A stretch of 64,000 nt of DNA from Schaalia radingae (GTDB lineage Bacteria > Actinomycetota > Actinomycetes > Actinomycetales > Actinomycetaceae). Shown piece after piece: positions 28,734 through 37,627 of the stretch. A program made the position numbers and the translations under genes. The notes under the pieces were generated by a model that was not told where the DNA came from, did not search any database, and was given only the letters and a program-made list of their open reading frames with translations. The stretch covers positions 62,001 through 126,000 of the forward strand of contig NZ_LT629792.1 of the NCBI RefSeq assembly GCF_900106055.1. The letters are read 5' to 3'. Numbering within the stretch: the first letter of the stretch is position 1; every line of letters begins with the position of its first letter.

Positions 28734-30005
28734 ATGATTGATATGCGTGCCTTGCGAGAAGATCCCGAACCGGCCCGCGCCTCACAGCGTGCGCGCGGCG
28801 CAGACGTGGAACTGGTGGACCGAATCCTCGAAGCCGACACGAAGCGGCGTGAACTGCTCCAGGAATTCGAGCAGCTGCGCTCGCAGCAAAAAGAGGTCTC
28901 TCGATCTGTGGGGCGTGCCAGCAAGGAAGAGCGGCCCGCAATCCTGGCTGAGGCCAAGGAACTGGCTGCGCGGGTCAAGAATGCTGAGGCCGCATCGAAC
29001 GAAGCAGGCGAAGAAGCCGACAAACTGGCACGCATGCTGCCGAACCTGATTCTGCCGGGAGTGCCCACCGGTGGTGAAGAAGACTTCGTGGTGCTGCGCC
29101 ATGAAGGCCCCGATCCGCGTGACTTCGCGGCCGAAGGGTTCGAGCCGAAAGATCACCTGGAAATCGGTGAAAAACTGGACGCAATTGACGTCGAACGCGG
29201 CGCCAAGATTTCAGGATCGCGTTTCTACTACCTCAAGGGAATCGGCGCGCGCCTGGAGCTGGCGATGATGACCATGGCGCTGGATCAGGCTGTCGCTGCA
29301 GGTTTCACTCCGATGATGACGCCGACGCTGGTGACGCCGCAGGTCATGGGTGGCACAGGATTCCTCAACGAGCATTCCGATGAAATCTACTACCTGCCTG
29401 CTGACGATCTTTACCTGGTGGGAACCTCAGAAGTCGCGCTCGCGGGCTACCACATGGGTGAGATTCTGGACCTGAGTGACGGCCCGAAGCATTACCTCGG
29501 ATGGTCAACCTGCTACCGGCGCGAAGCTGGGGCAGCCGGGCGCGACACGCGCGGCATTATCCGTGTCCACCAGTTCAACAAGGCGGAAATGTTCTCGTTC
29601 TGCCGCCCTGAGGATGCTGAAGAGGAGCACAAGAAATTCCTTGCGTGGGAAGAAGAGATGCTGGCGAAGATGGAACTGCCCTACCGCGTCATCGATACTG
29701 CGGCCGGCGACCTCGGCACCTCGGCAGCACGCAAGTTCGACTGCGAGGCATGGCTGCCGACCCAGCAGCGCTACATGGAGGTCACCTCCACATCGAACTG
29801 CACAACCTTCCAGGCCCGGCGCCTGGGCATTCGAGAGCGCCGCGATGGCCAGATGTTCCCGGTTGCCACGCTCAACGGCACACTGGCGACAACCCGCTGG
29901 CTCGTCGCGATCCTGGAGAACCATCAGCGTGAAGACGGGTCCGTGCGCGTGCCTGAAGCAATGCGGCCCTACCTGGGTGGAATCGACGTCCTGGAGCCGC
30001 GGTGA
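28734..30005 (+). CDS. serS: Serine--tRNA ligase
   Basis: Charges tRNA-Ser with serine. The 423-residue protein has the N-terminal long coiled-coil arm (residues about 30-100) and a class II core: motif 2 [21 protein letters not shown] and motif 3 [19 protein letters not shown] 28734 gives [12 protein letters not shown], the standard SerRS start; an ATG eight codons upstream is not family-like. No Shine-Dalgarno is evident, so a leaderless message is likely. The stop overlaps the start of the HAD gene (GTGA). Confidence 0.97.
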   Translation: MIDMRALREDPEPARASQRARGADVELVDRILEADTKRRELLQEFEQLRSQQKEVSRSVGRASKEERPAILAEAKELAARVKNAEAASNEAGEEADKLARMLPNLILPGVPTGGEEDFVVLRHEGPDPRDFAAEGFEPKDHLEIGEKLDAIDVERGAKISGSRFYYLKGIGARLELAMMTMALDQAVAAGFTPMMTPTLVTPQVMGGTGFLNEHSDEIYYLPADDLYLVGTSEVALAGYHMGEILDLSDGPKHYLGWSTCYRREAGAAGRDTRGIIRVHQFNKAEMFSFCRPEDAEEEHKKFLAWEEEMLAKMELPYRVIDTAAGDLGTSAARKFDCEAWLPTQQRYMEVTSTSNCTTFQARRLGIRERRDGQMFPVATLNGTLATTRWLVAILENHQREDGSVRVPEAMRPYLGGIDVLEPR

Positions 30006-30907
30006 GCATCCCGCTCCTCACACCGCCCCCGTCCGGCGAGCAGGCCATCCCCTTCGATGAACTCGTCGCGAGGGCCGAGGCCGGCCTGCCCTCGTCACTT
30101 CCCGGCGATCCGACCAAAATCATGGTCGCCCTGGACGTTGACGGCACATTGTTGCTTCCCGAGGGTGCCTCTGAGCGTGTCATCAGCGCATTCCATGACG
30201 GTGTTGCTGCCGGAATGAAGATGGTGATCGCCACTGGGCGAGGCGTCAATGCCGTCGACCCGGTCTTTGGCTATCTGAAAGCCAGTCAGGGGTGGGCGGT
30301 GTGTTCGAACGGCACCACGATGGGTCAGTGGGATCCTCAGCTCGAGGGTGGTCGACGCGTGGTGCGCCGGCACAGTTTCAATCCCGCAGAAGCAATTGAC
30401 GCGTTACGCCAGGTCATGCCGGATGCATTGATCGGGTCAGAACGCGACTATGGATACGCTGTTTCTGCGCCGTTCCCACATGGTGAGCTGATCGAAACGT
30501 TCCGCGTCGAATCGATGGAGAACCTGCGCAGCACTCCCAGCACCAAACTCGTTGGCCGTGCGCCGTCGTTGACGCGTGAAGAATTCAGCGAGGCGATCGC
30601 GCAGACTGGCCTGGCTGACACACATGAAGTGGCGATCGGATGGACGTCCTGGGTGGATGTCGGTCCTCGCGGCTTTACCAAGGCGACCGGTCTGGAAGAA
30701 CTGGCCGAGTACCTGCAGGTGCCCCATAGCGGCATCGTCACGGTGGGGGATGGAACGAATGACATCCCGATGCTGCAGTGGGCTGCGCACGGCGTAGCGA
30801 TGGGCGGCGCTGATGAGGACGTGCGCAGTCATGCCGACGCGGTGACCGGGTCGGTGGAGAATGACGGCGCTGCTGCTCTGGTTCGCGCGATTTTGAATCG
30901 CTTCTGA
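30002..30907 (+). CDS. HAD-superfamily (Cof-type) phosphatase
   Basis: A 301-residue sugar-phosphatase-like HAD hydrolase of the Cof/YbiV group. Motif I is [12 protein letters not shown] with the nucleophile and acid Asp pair; motif II is IATGRG; motif IV is [11 protein letters not shown], with the metal-binding Asp. The cap is the C2 type, between residues about 95 and 220. Substrates are probably small phosphorylated metabolites and cannot be named. A 35-residue leader precedes motif I. GTG overlaps the serS stop, so the two are cotranscribed, an arrangement seen in several actinobacteria. Confidence 0.88.
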   Translation: MSIPLLTPPPSGEQAIPFDELVARAEAGLPSSLPGDPTKIMVALDVDGTLLLPEGASERVISAFHDGVAAGMKMVIATGRGVNAVDPVFGYLKASQGWAVCSNGTTMGQWDPQLEGGRRVVRRHSFNPAEAIDALRQVMPDALIGSERDYGYAVSAPFPHGELIETFRVESMENLRSTPSTKLVGRAPSLTREEFSEAIAQTGLADTHEVAIGWTSWVDVGPRGFTKATGLEELAEYLQVPHSGIVTVGDGTNDIPMLQWAAHGVAMGGADEDVRSHADAVTGSVENDGAAALVRAILNRF

Positions 30908-31178
30908 CTCACCGGCTTGTCACGGACCTGAGGACGGCGACTGGCGGCTCGACACGCAAACGGTGTCTGTCAGGTGTCAAAACCGAGTTATTGCTGACAA
31001 AAAGGACCCTCGGCTCCTCACGTTCGTGGCCAATGAGATATAAATGAAGTGGCTTATCGTAATGGTTACGGCCGATACGAGGAGCACCCGTCACACACGT
31101 TGAACGCCGACTCGCTTGCGTATGCCGCAGGGGTGAATGAGCGCTCAGTCCATACATTTGAAGGCAGGAGATGTCACG
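30908..31178 (+). promoter_or_regulatory. Control region of the second sugar ABC operon
   Basis: A 271-bp gap without genes. A TATAAA (31039-31044) is a candidate -10. Just downstream, a perfect inverted repeat CGTAA-TGG-TTACG (31058-31070) sits where an operator would block transcription. No regulator gene adjoins the operon, so the binding protein would be encoded elsewhere. No good -35 was found. Confidence 0.4.
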
Positions 31179-32558
31179 ATGTATTCACACGCATCGCCCC
31201 TGGAGCATTCTCCGCTCGAATCACAGTGCTCATCATCGACGCACACATCCAAGCCAGATGCTCACGGTGCCACACGTCCCCCTCGGCAACCACGAATGCG
31301 ACGAGCACTGATTGCGGCTCTGGCTGTATGCGCATGTGGAGCATTGGCGAGCTGCGGGACGCCCCAGGCGCAGGAGAAAACCGAACTGGACTTTTTCCAG
31401 TTCAAAGGTGAAGCCAAAACAGATTTCGAAGAAATCGCGGCTGACTTTGAGGCCGAAAATCCCGACATTGACATAGTCATTAACCAATCGGCAGATGCGG
31501 ACACCGCGATCCGTACGCTCCTGGTGAAGAACCGCCCGCCGGATGTCATCACCCTGAACGGTAACGGAAAATTCGCTGACCTGGCACGAGCCGGCGTCTT
31601 CCACGACTTTTCAGGTGACCCGCTGCTTGAGCACATTAACCCGGCTGTGCAGGACATTCTGGCTGACCTGGGAAATGCGGAAGGCGAAGTCAACGGTGTC
31701 GGCTATCTGAACAACGCAGACGGCATCATCTACAACCGCCAGATTTTCAAGGAACAGGGCCTGGAAGTTCCCTCCACATGGGAAGAACTGCTCGATGTGT
31801 GTGAAAAGCTCAAGGCCGCTGGCATCACACCGTTCTACGGGACGGTGGCCGACGCGTGGACCACACTGCCCTCATTTAATGGGTTGGGCGCCTACGCCGC
31901 GCGCGACGGGTTCTTCGACACCATGCGCGAGCAGGGTACGGATATCGGGCCGGATTCGGCGGTGTCGTTCCAGAAGAACTTCACCGAACCGATGCAGCGC
32001 CAACTCACCTTATTCGGATACGCACAGGACGGATGGCGTGCCCGAACCTACGACGACGGCAACGCCGCATTTGCCAACGGTGAAGTCGCCATGCTGATGC
32101 AGGGTATCTGGGCGCTCAATCCGATCCGTCAGGCAAACCCCGACGTGGATGCGGCAATTTTCCCGTATCCGGCTCCCGAAGGTGAGGGCGCCGACCAGCG
32201 CCTGCTGGTGACTGGCGTGGACGTCGTTGTGACGATGGGGAAGGGGGCGGCGCACCCTGAAGAGGCACGCCGCTTCTTCGACTACCTCTTCCAGCCTGAA
32301 GTCATCGAGAAGGTCGCGAAGTCGCAATCCATGTTCCCCTCCCTCAGGGAAGCTGACTACCCGGATGATCCGGCAATTCAGGAACTGGCTCCGTTCTTCG
32401 ATGGAGGCCACATCGCAGGATTCGTGGACCACCACGTTCCCGCCTCTATCCGACTGGACCCTCTGGTCCAGCAAGGATTGTTTGACGCAGACCCATCAGT
32501 GACACTGCAGCAGCTGGATCGCCAGTGGCGTGAATACGCTGCACGCACTGTGGAGTGA
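31179..32558 (+). CDS. Sugar ABC transporter substrate-binding lipoprotein
   Basis: Receptor of a second carbohydrate importer, SBP_bac_1 family. The mature protein shows the fold's markers (FEEIAADFEAENPDIDIVI, RPPDVITLNG, NGEVAMLMQGIWAL). The lipoprotein signal MRRALIAALAVCACGALASC begins only at residue 40. Upstream is a 39-residue hydrophilic Ser/His/Pro-rich extension starting at ATG 31179, which has AGGAG eight bases before it; the internal ATG at 31296 has no Shine-Dalgarno. Either the signal peptide has a very long n-region or translation starts internally. First gene of a three-gene operon; the substrate is unknown. Confidence 0.85.
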   Translation: MYSHASPLEHSPLESQCSSSTHTSKPDAHGATRPPRQPRMRRALIAALAVCACGALASCGTPQAQEKTELDFFQFKGEAKTDFEEIAADFEAENPDIDIVINQSADADTAIRTLLVKNRPPDVITLNGNGKFADLARAGVFHDFSGDPLLEHINPAVQDILADLGNAEGEVNGVGYLNNADGIIYNRQIFKEQGLEVPSTWEELLDVCEKLKAAGITPFYGTVADAWTTLPSFNGLGAYAARDGFFDTMREQGTDIGPDSAVSFQKNFTEPMQRQLTLFGYAQDGWRARTYDDGNAAFANGEVAMLMQGIWALNPIRQANPDVDAAIFPYPAPEGEGADQRLLVTGVDVVVTMGKGAAHPEEARRFFDYLFQPEVIEKVAKSQSMFPSLREADYPDDPAIQELAPFFDGGHIAGFVDHHVPASIRLDPLVQQGLFDADPSVTLQQLDRQWREYAARTVE

Positions 32559-32569
32559 AAGGAAAATCC

Positions 32570-33694
32570 ATGTCATCAACACCTGGTGCTGGCGCCGGAT
32601 CGCACAATGCCGGCAGCACGGACGGCGAAGACGGCCGCATGGTTGACCTGCCGCCACAGTTGCGCGAACGCATGCGCTCACGAGACACAGCAACGGCGAG
32701 TGAACCTGCACGTTCGGTGACCACCACGGCAACGGCTACGGCCGTGTCGGGTACGGCCTCATCGGGCACGCTCTCGGCTAAGTCCTCGGCCTCGTCCGCA
32801 CGCAGATCCGGTTCAGATAAGGGGAAGCGACGGACGGTGTCGCCCACCAAGGACCGCACGTACACGATGATTGTTGTGCCCGCGCTCATTGCGTTCGCAC
32901 TGTTCCATACACTGCCCGTCCTGATCGGCGTGTTCTTCTCGTTCACGAACTATGCCGGATACGGAACGTGGAAATTCGTTGGAATCTCCAACTACATCAA
33001 CATTTTCCGCGACGAGCGCATGTTCCACGCATATGCGGCCACCTTCATTTTCGCCATCATCGCCACGATCCTGACGAACGTGATCTCACTGATCATCGCC
33101 GTGGCGCTGAACTCGAACATTCTGGCCCGTAACTTCTTCAGAGGCGTGTTCTTCATCCCCTACGTCCTGTCGGTGCTGATCATCGGCTACGTCTTCAAAT
33201 TCATGTTCTCAACATCGTTGCCGAAGATTTTCTCCAGCATTCCGCTGTTCAGAGACAACATTTTGACGCACCCGATCGCCGCATGGGGAGCGATCATCAC
33301 GCTGGCCGTGTGGCAGGCAAGCGCATTCGCGATCATCTTGTACCTGGCCGGATTGCAAACCGTTCCAGACGATGTGTACGAGGCTGCCGCACTGGATGGT
33401 GCGAACTCGTGGCAACAGTTCTGGAAGATCACGTTCCCACTGATCGGCCCCTTCTTCACCCTCAATATGGTGCTGAGTTTGAAGAGCTTCCTGCAGGTCT
33501 TCGACCCGATCATCGCGCTGACCGACGGCGGACCGGGCACGGCAACCGAATCGGTCTCCGTCCTGATTTACCGAGGCGGCTTCACCGGCGGTGAGTTCGC
33601 CTACCAGACAGCAAACGCGGTGTTCTTCTTCGTGGTGATCACCATCGTGTCGCTGTTCCAATTCAGAATTTTGCAACGTGGGGAGGGAAAGTAA
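32570..33694 (+). CDS. Sugar ABC transporter permease (MalF type)
   Basis: A 374-residue permease. The first 90 residues are a Ser/Thr/Ala-rich cytoplasmic tail, far longer than in most relatives, then six helices and the EAA loop YEAAALDGANSWQQF. The family ending GGPGTATESVSVLIYRGGF is present. ATG 32570 has AAAGGA six bases upstream; the frame also opens at a GTG overlapping the binding-protein stop, without a site of its own. The partner permease starts two bases after its stop. Confidence 0.9.
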   Translation: MSSTPGAGAGSHNAGSTDGEDGRMVDLPPQLRERMRSRDTATASEPARSVTTTATATAVSGTASSGTLSAKSSASSARRSGSDKGKRRTVSPTKDRTYTMIVVPALIAFALFHTLPVLIGVFFSFTNYAGYGTWKFVGISNYINIFRDERMFHAYAATFIFAIIATILTNVISLIIAVALNSNILARNFFRGVFFIPYVLSVLIIGYVFKFMFSTSLPKIFSSIPLFRDNILTHPIAAWGAIITLAVWQASAFAIILYLAGLQTVPDDVYEAAALDGANSWQQFWKITFPLIGPFFTLNMVLSLKSFLQVFDPIIALTDGGPGTATESVSVLIYRGGFTGGEFAYQTANAVFFFVVITIVSLFQFRILQRGEGK

Positions 33695-33695
33695 C

Positions 33696-34646
33696 ATGAC
33701 TGCTCCCATGACACCAGGCACACCGATCGAATCAACGTCCTCGTCAACGTCGTCGCCCTCGACGCGAGGGACAGCCGGGCAGAACTCGGCCAACACGTCG
33801 ACGCGCAAGATACGCCCTTCAAAGAGGCGCCGCATCAACTGGGTGGCCACGCTGTTTATCCTGTTCACGTCTCTGGGCGTGCTGATCCCGATGTACCTCG
33901 CCGTGGTTGTTGCGCTCAAGTCGCCTGATCAGGTGCTCAACGGCAACGGGTTTGAACTGCCGACCTCGATCCGCTGGCAGAACTTCGCGGACGCCTGGGA
34001 GCGCGCCGACTTCAAACACGCGCTGGTCAACACCGTGTTCGTCACAGCACTGACCCTGGTGTTCACGATTTTGACCTCGTCGATCGTGTCCTGGGCGATT
34101 GCACGTAACCTGCATAAGCCGTTCTTCAAGGGCGCGTTCTACTACCTGCTGTCGGCACTGTTCATCCCGTTCCCGATCATCATGCTGCCGATCATCAAGC
34201 AGATGTCGATCCTGCACCTGGATCGACCCATCGGCATGGTCATCCTGTACACGATCTTCGGATTGTCGATGAACTCGTTCATCTACGTCTCCTACATCCG
34301 CTCGATTCCCATTGAGCTGGAAGAGGCGGCGCGCGTGGATGGCGCATCCACGTGGCGTGTGTTCTGGCAGGTGATTTTCCCACTGCTCACTCCGATGAAT
34401 GCGACGGTCGGAATCATCACGTGCGTGTGGGCATGGAATGACTTCATCTTGCCGCTGGTTGTGCTGACCGACCCGGCGCACCGCACGCTGCCGCTGGCAC
34501 AGTATGTGTTCCAGGGACAGTTCAACCTGGACTACTCGGTGGCATTCGCCTCCTACCTGATGGCGATGGCTCCGCTGCTGCTGGTCTATGTGTTCTCTCA
34601 GCGCTGGGTGATCTCGGGTGTAACCCGCGGATCCGTGAAGGGCTGA
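33696..34646 (+). CDS. Sugar ABC transporter permease (MalG type)
   Basis: A 316-residue partner of the preceding permease. It has a Ser/Thr-rich N-terminal tail (1-45), six membrane segments and the EAA loop LEEAARVDGASTWRVF. GGGAGGGAAAG lies just before ATG 33696. Both permeases share a low-complexity N-terminal tail absent from the alpha-galactoside system, which suggests they evolved together. The operon ends at a strong hairpin and contains no ATPase. Confidence 0.9.
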   Translation: MTAPMTPGTPIESTSSSTSSPSTRGTAGQNSANTSTRKIRPSKRRRINWVATLFILFTSLGVLIPMYLAVVVALKSPDQVLNGNGFELPTSIRWQNFADAWERADFKHALVNTVFVTALTLVFTILTSSIVSWAIARNLHKPFFKGAFYYLLSALFIPFPIIMLPIIKQMSILHLDRPIGMVILYTIFGLSMNSFIYVSYIRSIPIELEEAARVDGASTWRVFWQVIFPLLTPMNATVGIITCVWAWNDFILPLVVLTDPAHRTLPLAQYVFQGQFNLDYSVAFASYLMAMAPLLLVYVFSQRWVISGVTRGSVKG

Positions 34647-34657
34647 TCCCGTACACA

Positions 34658-34707
34658 TAACTCAAGGGGCGCCTCGGGGTGTGAACTCCGGGGCCCCCCT
34701 TGAGTTA
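34658..34707 (+). terminator. Terminator of the second sugar ABC operon
   Basis: A perfect 12-bp outer stem (TAACTCAAGGGG at 34658-34669 with its complement at 34696-34707) encloses a G/C-rich inner stem. It starts 12 bp after the last permease stop and lies before the convergent DUF488 gene. The outer stem is A/T-ended on both sides, so it may work in both directions. Confidence 0.8.
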
Positions 34708-34826
34708 TTGACATGTGACAGGGGCGACGTCCACAGTCGAACTCGTCAACTCCGTCACACATGGATGAACGAGGGCGTCGCTGCGTCGCTACTGAGACGG
34801 ATGCGCAGTGTCATCGGTTCGTGCTG

Positions 34827-35216
34827 TCATGGTGATCCGCATTGCTGGTGATCCGCACGCTCAGCGGCAAGTGTGGTGAGAACGTCCTGCAGCACTAGTC
34901 CGTGGTTGTGCTCGGGGTCTTTTGCCGCGATGAGCAGCGTGACAACATCGCAGGTGAGATGGTTTTCCACGAAGTCGCGTGCGGCTCCGCTGTCAGCCAG
35001 TTCCTGACGGTAGCTGTGTGCAAACTCCTCAAATCGTTCGGGTCGGTGTCCGAACCAGGTGCGCAGCTGCGGTGATGGTGGCAGGTCCTTGTTCCATTCG
35101 TCCAGGGCGGCGCGCTCTTTGGAGATCCCCCGTGGCCAGAGACGATCGACAAGAACCCGGAGGCCGTCAGACGGCTCCGGATCCTCGTAGATGCGTTTGA
35201 GATGAAACTCAGGCAT
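34827..35216 (-). CDS. DUF488 (YeaO-like) family protein
   Basis: A 129-residue cytoplasmic protein with the family signature VLVDRLWPRGISKERAALDEWNKDLPPSP, then LRTWFGHRPERFEEF. DUF488 proteins are widespread and lack an assigned function; a nucleotide- or nucleic-acid-related role has been proposed. It overlaps the osmC stop by eight bases, so the two form an operon, which hints at a stress-linked role by association only. Confidence 0.88.
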   Translation of the reverse strand: MPEFHLKRIYEDPEPSDGLRVLVDRLWPRGISKERAALDEWNKDLPPSPQLRTWFGHRPERFEEFAHSYRQELADSGAARDFVENHLTCDVVTLLIAAKDPEHNHGLVLQDVLTTLAAERADHQQCGSP

Positions 35217-35637
35217 TCACGACAAGCTCTTTCTTGAGGCCGCCGAGTGCCTTGGAGACGGGGCAGTTGTCCTTTGCCCACTCAGCCTTTTCCTTGAAGG
35301 CTTCAGCATCGAGGCCGGGAACCTTACCGCTGACGGTGAGTTTGGCTCCGGAAATGCCGTCCTTCGGGTTGAAGGAGACCTCAACAGTGGTGTCGAGGAA
35401 TTCGGGTGCATGTCCGTTTTCGGTCAGCTCGTTGGTCAGTGCCATCGAATAGCAGGTGGCAAAGGCTGCTGCGATGAGTTCTTCGGGGTTCGTGGTGCCC
35501 TGGCCTGGATCAGTGCGCTTGCCCCACGCGACGTCCAGTGTGACCACACCGGATGTTTCGAGTGTCGTTTGTCCGGCGCCGTCTGTCAGGCCACCTTCCC
35601 AGTGGGTGCTCGCAGTGCTCACAGTTGAATTCGCCAT
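35209..35637 (-). CDS. OsmC-family peroxiredoxin
   Basis: A 142-residue OsmC/Ohr-type thiol peroxidase that reduces organic hydroperoxides. The two active cysteines are in place: AAAFATCYSMALTNEL and AKDNCPVSKALGG. The earlier NPEELIAAA is the dimer-core motif of the OsmC branch. ATG 35637 follows GAGAGGAG; upstream codons in the same frame lack a site. Together with the overlapping DUF488 gene it is probably induced under oxidative or osmotic stress, which is inferred from the family. Confidence 0.92.
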   Translation of the reverse strand: MANSTVSTASTHWEGGLTDGAGQTTLETSGVVTLDVAWGKRTDPGQGTTNPEELIAAAFATCYSMALTNELTENGHAPEFLDTTVEVSFNPKDGISGAKLTVSGKVPGLDAEAFKEKAEWAKDNCPVSKALGGLKKELVVNA

Positions 35638-35857
35638 TGTGACTCCTCTCATAGTGGATGTGCACTTCATGTCTACCCTATTTGCCGGCTCGGCGCGCCC
35701 TCAATGGAAATATTCAGCGCGCGGCGAGATTATCCGGAGTGAGGTCATGCGCGTGGGAATGCGGTGTTGGCGCCTGGCGGCGCTGTCACATCCAGCCGAA
35801 CCTGGCCGGGTGCACCTGGACGTGTTGGCTCATCTGTCGCCGCACGACCGAGTGCAC

Positions 35858-36366
35858 CTAGCGCTCGTAGGTCACGCATTGCAAATCGTTGAATTCGTGA
35901 TAGGTCAGCAATCCAGCGTCACGGAATCCGAGCCGCTCAAACAGTGCCCGCATGGGCGTGTTTTCGGATCCGTATCCGCGCGCAGATGCCCGTTCGGTGA
36001 CTGCGTCGCAGCGAATTCAATCAGCTTGCGAGCCAGTCCCATTCCGCGAGCTTCTTCGGCAACGATCAGTCGGTGCATCACCCATGTTCCCTCCTTCCCT
36101 CGCGCGGAGTCTTCCACGTCAGATTGGCCGCATCGTAAAACGGGCCGGGAGTGTCGTCGATACTCAGATAGGCCAGGACGTCTCCTCTGCTGGCAACCCC
36201 CCCATCCGTAGCCGCTTCGAATATCTGCCTCAATATGCTCGGTCAATGGATAGATGCCAGATTGCCACTGATCAAGTCCATCGCGCTGCATCCGATCAGC
36301 TTCGCGGGCAAACAGCGCCATGATCTGCTCGGTGTCGGCACCGATCGCGCGGAATTGGCGCGCGCC
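35858..36366 (-). pseudogene. Decayed GNAT acetyltransferase gene
   Basis: Reading the minus strand with frame changes restores a GNAT protein: FRAIGADTEQIMALFAREAD, then IYPLTEHIEADIRSGYG, then (shifted) DVLAYLSIDDTPGPFYDAAN, then (back) WVMHRLIVAEEARGMGLARK, which is the acetyl-CoA loop, then (shifted) NTPMRALFERLGFRDAGLL. Breaks fall in a run of seven C's (36197-36203 on the plus strand), near 36085-36100, and at an AAAA run near 35960. The start codon is also missing; a stop lies just upstream at 36367-36369. Three frame errors make sequencing mistakes unlikely, though the homopolymers deserve checking. Confidence 0.8.
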
Positions 36367-36370
36367 TCAA

Positions 36371-36488
36371 TCAAGCGCTCAAGGTAGAAATCAACGGATC
36401 AAGGTATAAGACTTTGAACTATCAACGGGCAAAGGTCTTAGTCAACTGGTCAAGGTGCTACGGGAGCGTCGGATCAACTGGTCAAGGT
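36371..36488. repeat. Five direct 15-bp repeats with helical spacing
   Basis: Copies of TCAACTGGTCAAGGT or close variants start at 36371, 36391, 36422, 36442 and 36474, all in the same orientation. The last two are identical. Starts are 20, 31, 20 and 32 bp apart, close to two or three helical turns, so all copies face the same side of the DNA. The block lies directly upstream of the broken GNAT gene. It looks like an array of regulator sites; no regulator gene adjoins it. Confidence 0.75.
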
Positions 36489-36540
36489 AAGAGCGCCTCC
36501 ACGTGCAGTCTCCTCACAGCCAACTGCAAACCGGCGCCGA

Positions 36541-36581
36541 CCCGTGAAAGCAAACCGCGCCCGCCCCGTGAAAGCAAACCG
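36541..36581. repeat. Short direct repeat, two 17-bp copies
   Basis: CCCGTGAAAGCAAACCG occurs at 36541-36557 and again at 36565-36581, 24 bp apart; part of it (GCAAACCGGCG) also occurs at 36526-36536. The second copy runs into the terminator stem that follows. Recent local duplication is the simplest reading. Confidence 0.7.
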
Positions 36582-36612
36582 GCGTGCACGTCACGCAGAC
36601 GCACACGCCGGT
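36578..36612 (-). terminator. Terminator of the coiled-coil membrane protein gene
   Basis: ACCGGCGTG and CACGCCGGT form a 9-bp stem across a 17-base loop. Read on the minus strand the stem is followed by TTTGCTTTC, a fair T-rich tail, about 90 bp after the stop codon. A second weaker hairpin (AAAGGGA/TCCCTCTTT, 36658-36676) lies nearer the gene. Confidence 0.6.
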
Positions 36613-36697
36613 CAGCAGTTCACAGCCCTGCGGGCGCTCAGAAAGACGACACCTCGTAAAGGGAGCGTCCCTCTTTCACGTGCCCGCGCTGGAGGCC

Positions 36698-37426
36698 TTA
36701 CTTGGCAGCTTCTTCAGCTTCCTTGTTGGCCTTCTCATCGGCTTCAAGCTTGGCCTGAGCAGCCTCTTCAGCCGCAGCCTTTTCCTCGTCGGTCGGGGTT
36801 TGCGACGCGCCCTGCGCGTCATCAGCGCTTTCTACCTCAACGTCAGGCAGTTCAACATCGGTGTCCAGGTCAGCCCAGTATTCCTCGGCCCACGGATCTT
36901 CGATCGGCTGGCTTCGACGCCACAACAGGTATCCCACACCAGCGGCGCTCAGCCCCAGTGCCGTCCAGCCGAGGCACTTGGCAACGCGGTGTGACTTACG
37001 CTTTGGGGTCGGCGTGGTCAACGCATGTGATCCGGCATCGGCAGCGCGGCGAGCGCGTTCGATCAGGTCACCGTCAGTCTGAGCGGCAGCCGTTGCTTCC
37101 GTCCATGCGCGGTTCACGCGAGGCATGTAGTCATCCTCGGCACGCTTACGTGCTTCTTCAACCACGGGACGAACCTTGTCTGCAGCATCGCGGGCACGGT
37201 CAGTCGCTTCGTCAATGTAAGGTTGGGCAGACTTGCGGGCGCTGTCTGCAGTCTTGCGAGCATTATCCAATACCTCCTGAGCGCGCGGGCCGGCCCAGTC
37301 CAAGCCCTGTTCCGCCAGGTCAGCGACCTTTTCGGCAGCGGCATGAGCCTGCTCAGCCAGAGTGGACCCCAGCTGAACGGCATCAGATTTAATCTGCTCC
37401 GGATCGAGTTGGTGTTTCTTAGCCAT
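36698..37426 (-). CDS. Coiled-coil membrane protein, YtxH-like, unknown function
   Basis: Not assigned to a characterised family. The 242-residue protein begins with about 110 residues of Ala/Glu/Arg-rich amphipathic helices in rough 11-residue periods (AEQAHAAAEKVADLAEQG, ARKTADSARKSAQPYIDEAT), like apolipoprotein or YtxH repeats. One membrane helix follows (CLGWTALGLSAAGVGYLLW, about 160-178), then an acidic, Glu/Ala-rich C-terminal tail. Such proteins sit along the membrane and are often stress-related. ATG 37426 follows GGAGG; a GTG/ATG further upstream is not needed. It is divergent from ppiA. Confidence 0.7.
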   Translation of the reverse strand: MAKKHQLDPEQIKSDAVQLGSTLAEQAHAAAEKVADLAEQGLDWAGPRAQEVLDNARKTADSARKSAQPYIDEATDRARDAADKVRPVVEEARKRAEDDYMPRVNRAWTEATAAAQTDGDLIERARRAADAGSHALTTPTPKRKSHRVAKCLGWTALGLSAAGVGYLLWRRSQPIEDPWAEEYWADLDTDVELPDVEVESADDAQGASQTPTDEEKAAAEEAAQAKLEADEKANKEAEEAAK

Positions 37427-37627
37427 TGATGCCTCCGGATCTTGTTTCTTCATTGCGACGAATGACGCAAAGGGTCTTCCCTCCTATTGTGCACCGTCAC
37501 ACGATTCAATGCACTTCAATCACACCATAAAAGGCCGGCAGACAGTGACCATTTACGTAAAATGCGCGCTGGGCGAACGGCTGCCCACACGCGTGCTCAC
37601 AGGCGGAAAATCTGTCACTATAGATTC

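Noticed and set aside
35456..36211. A 252-codon plus-strand frame over osmC and the GNAT remnant
   Set aside because: It lies opposite a well-supported osmC and the decayed GNAT gene, has no ribosome site, and has Arg/Ser/Pro-rich shadow-type composition.
36578..36612. Hairpin as part of the phased repeat cluster
   Set aside because: It is better explained as the terminator of the coiled-coil protein gene because of its T-rich tail on the minus strand.
36544..37392. A 282-codon plus-strand frame
   Set aside because: Antisense to the coiled-coil membrane protein, with His/Arg/Gln-rich composition and no motif.
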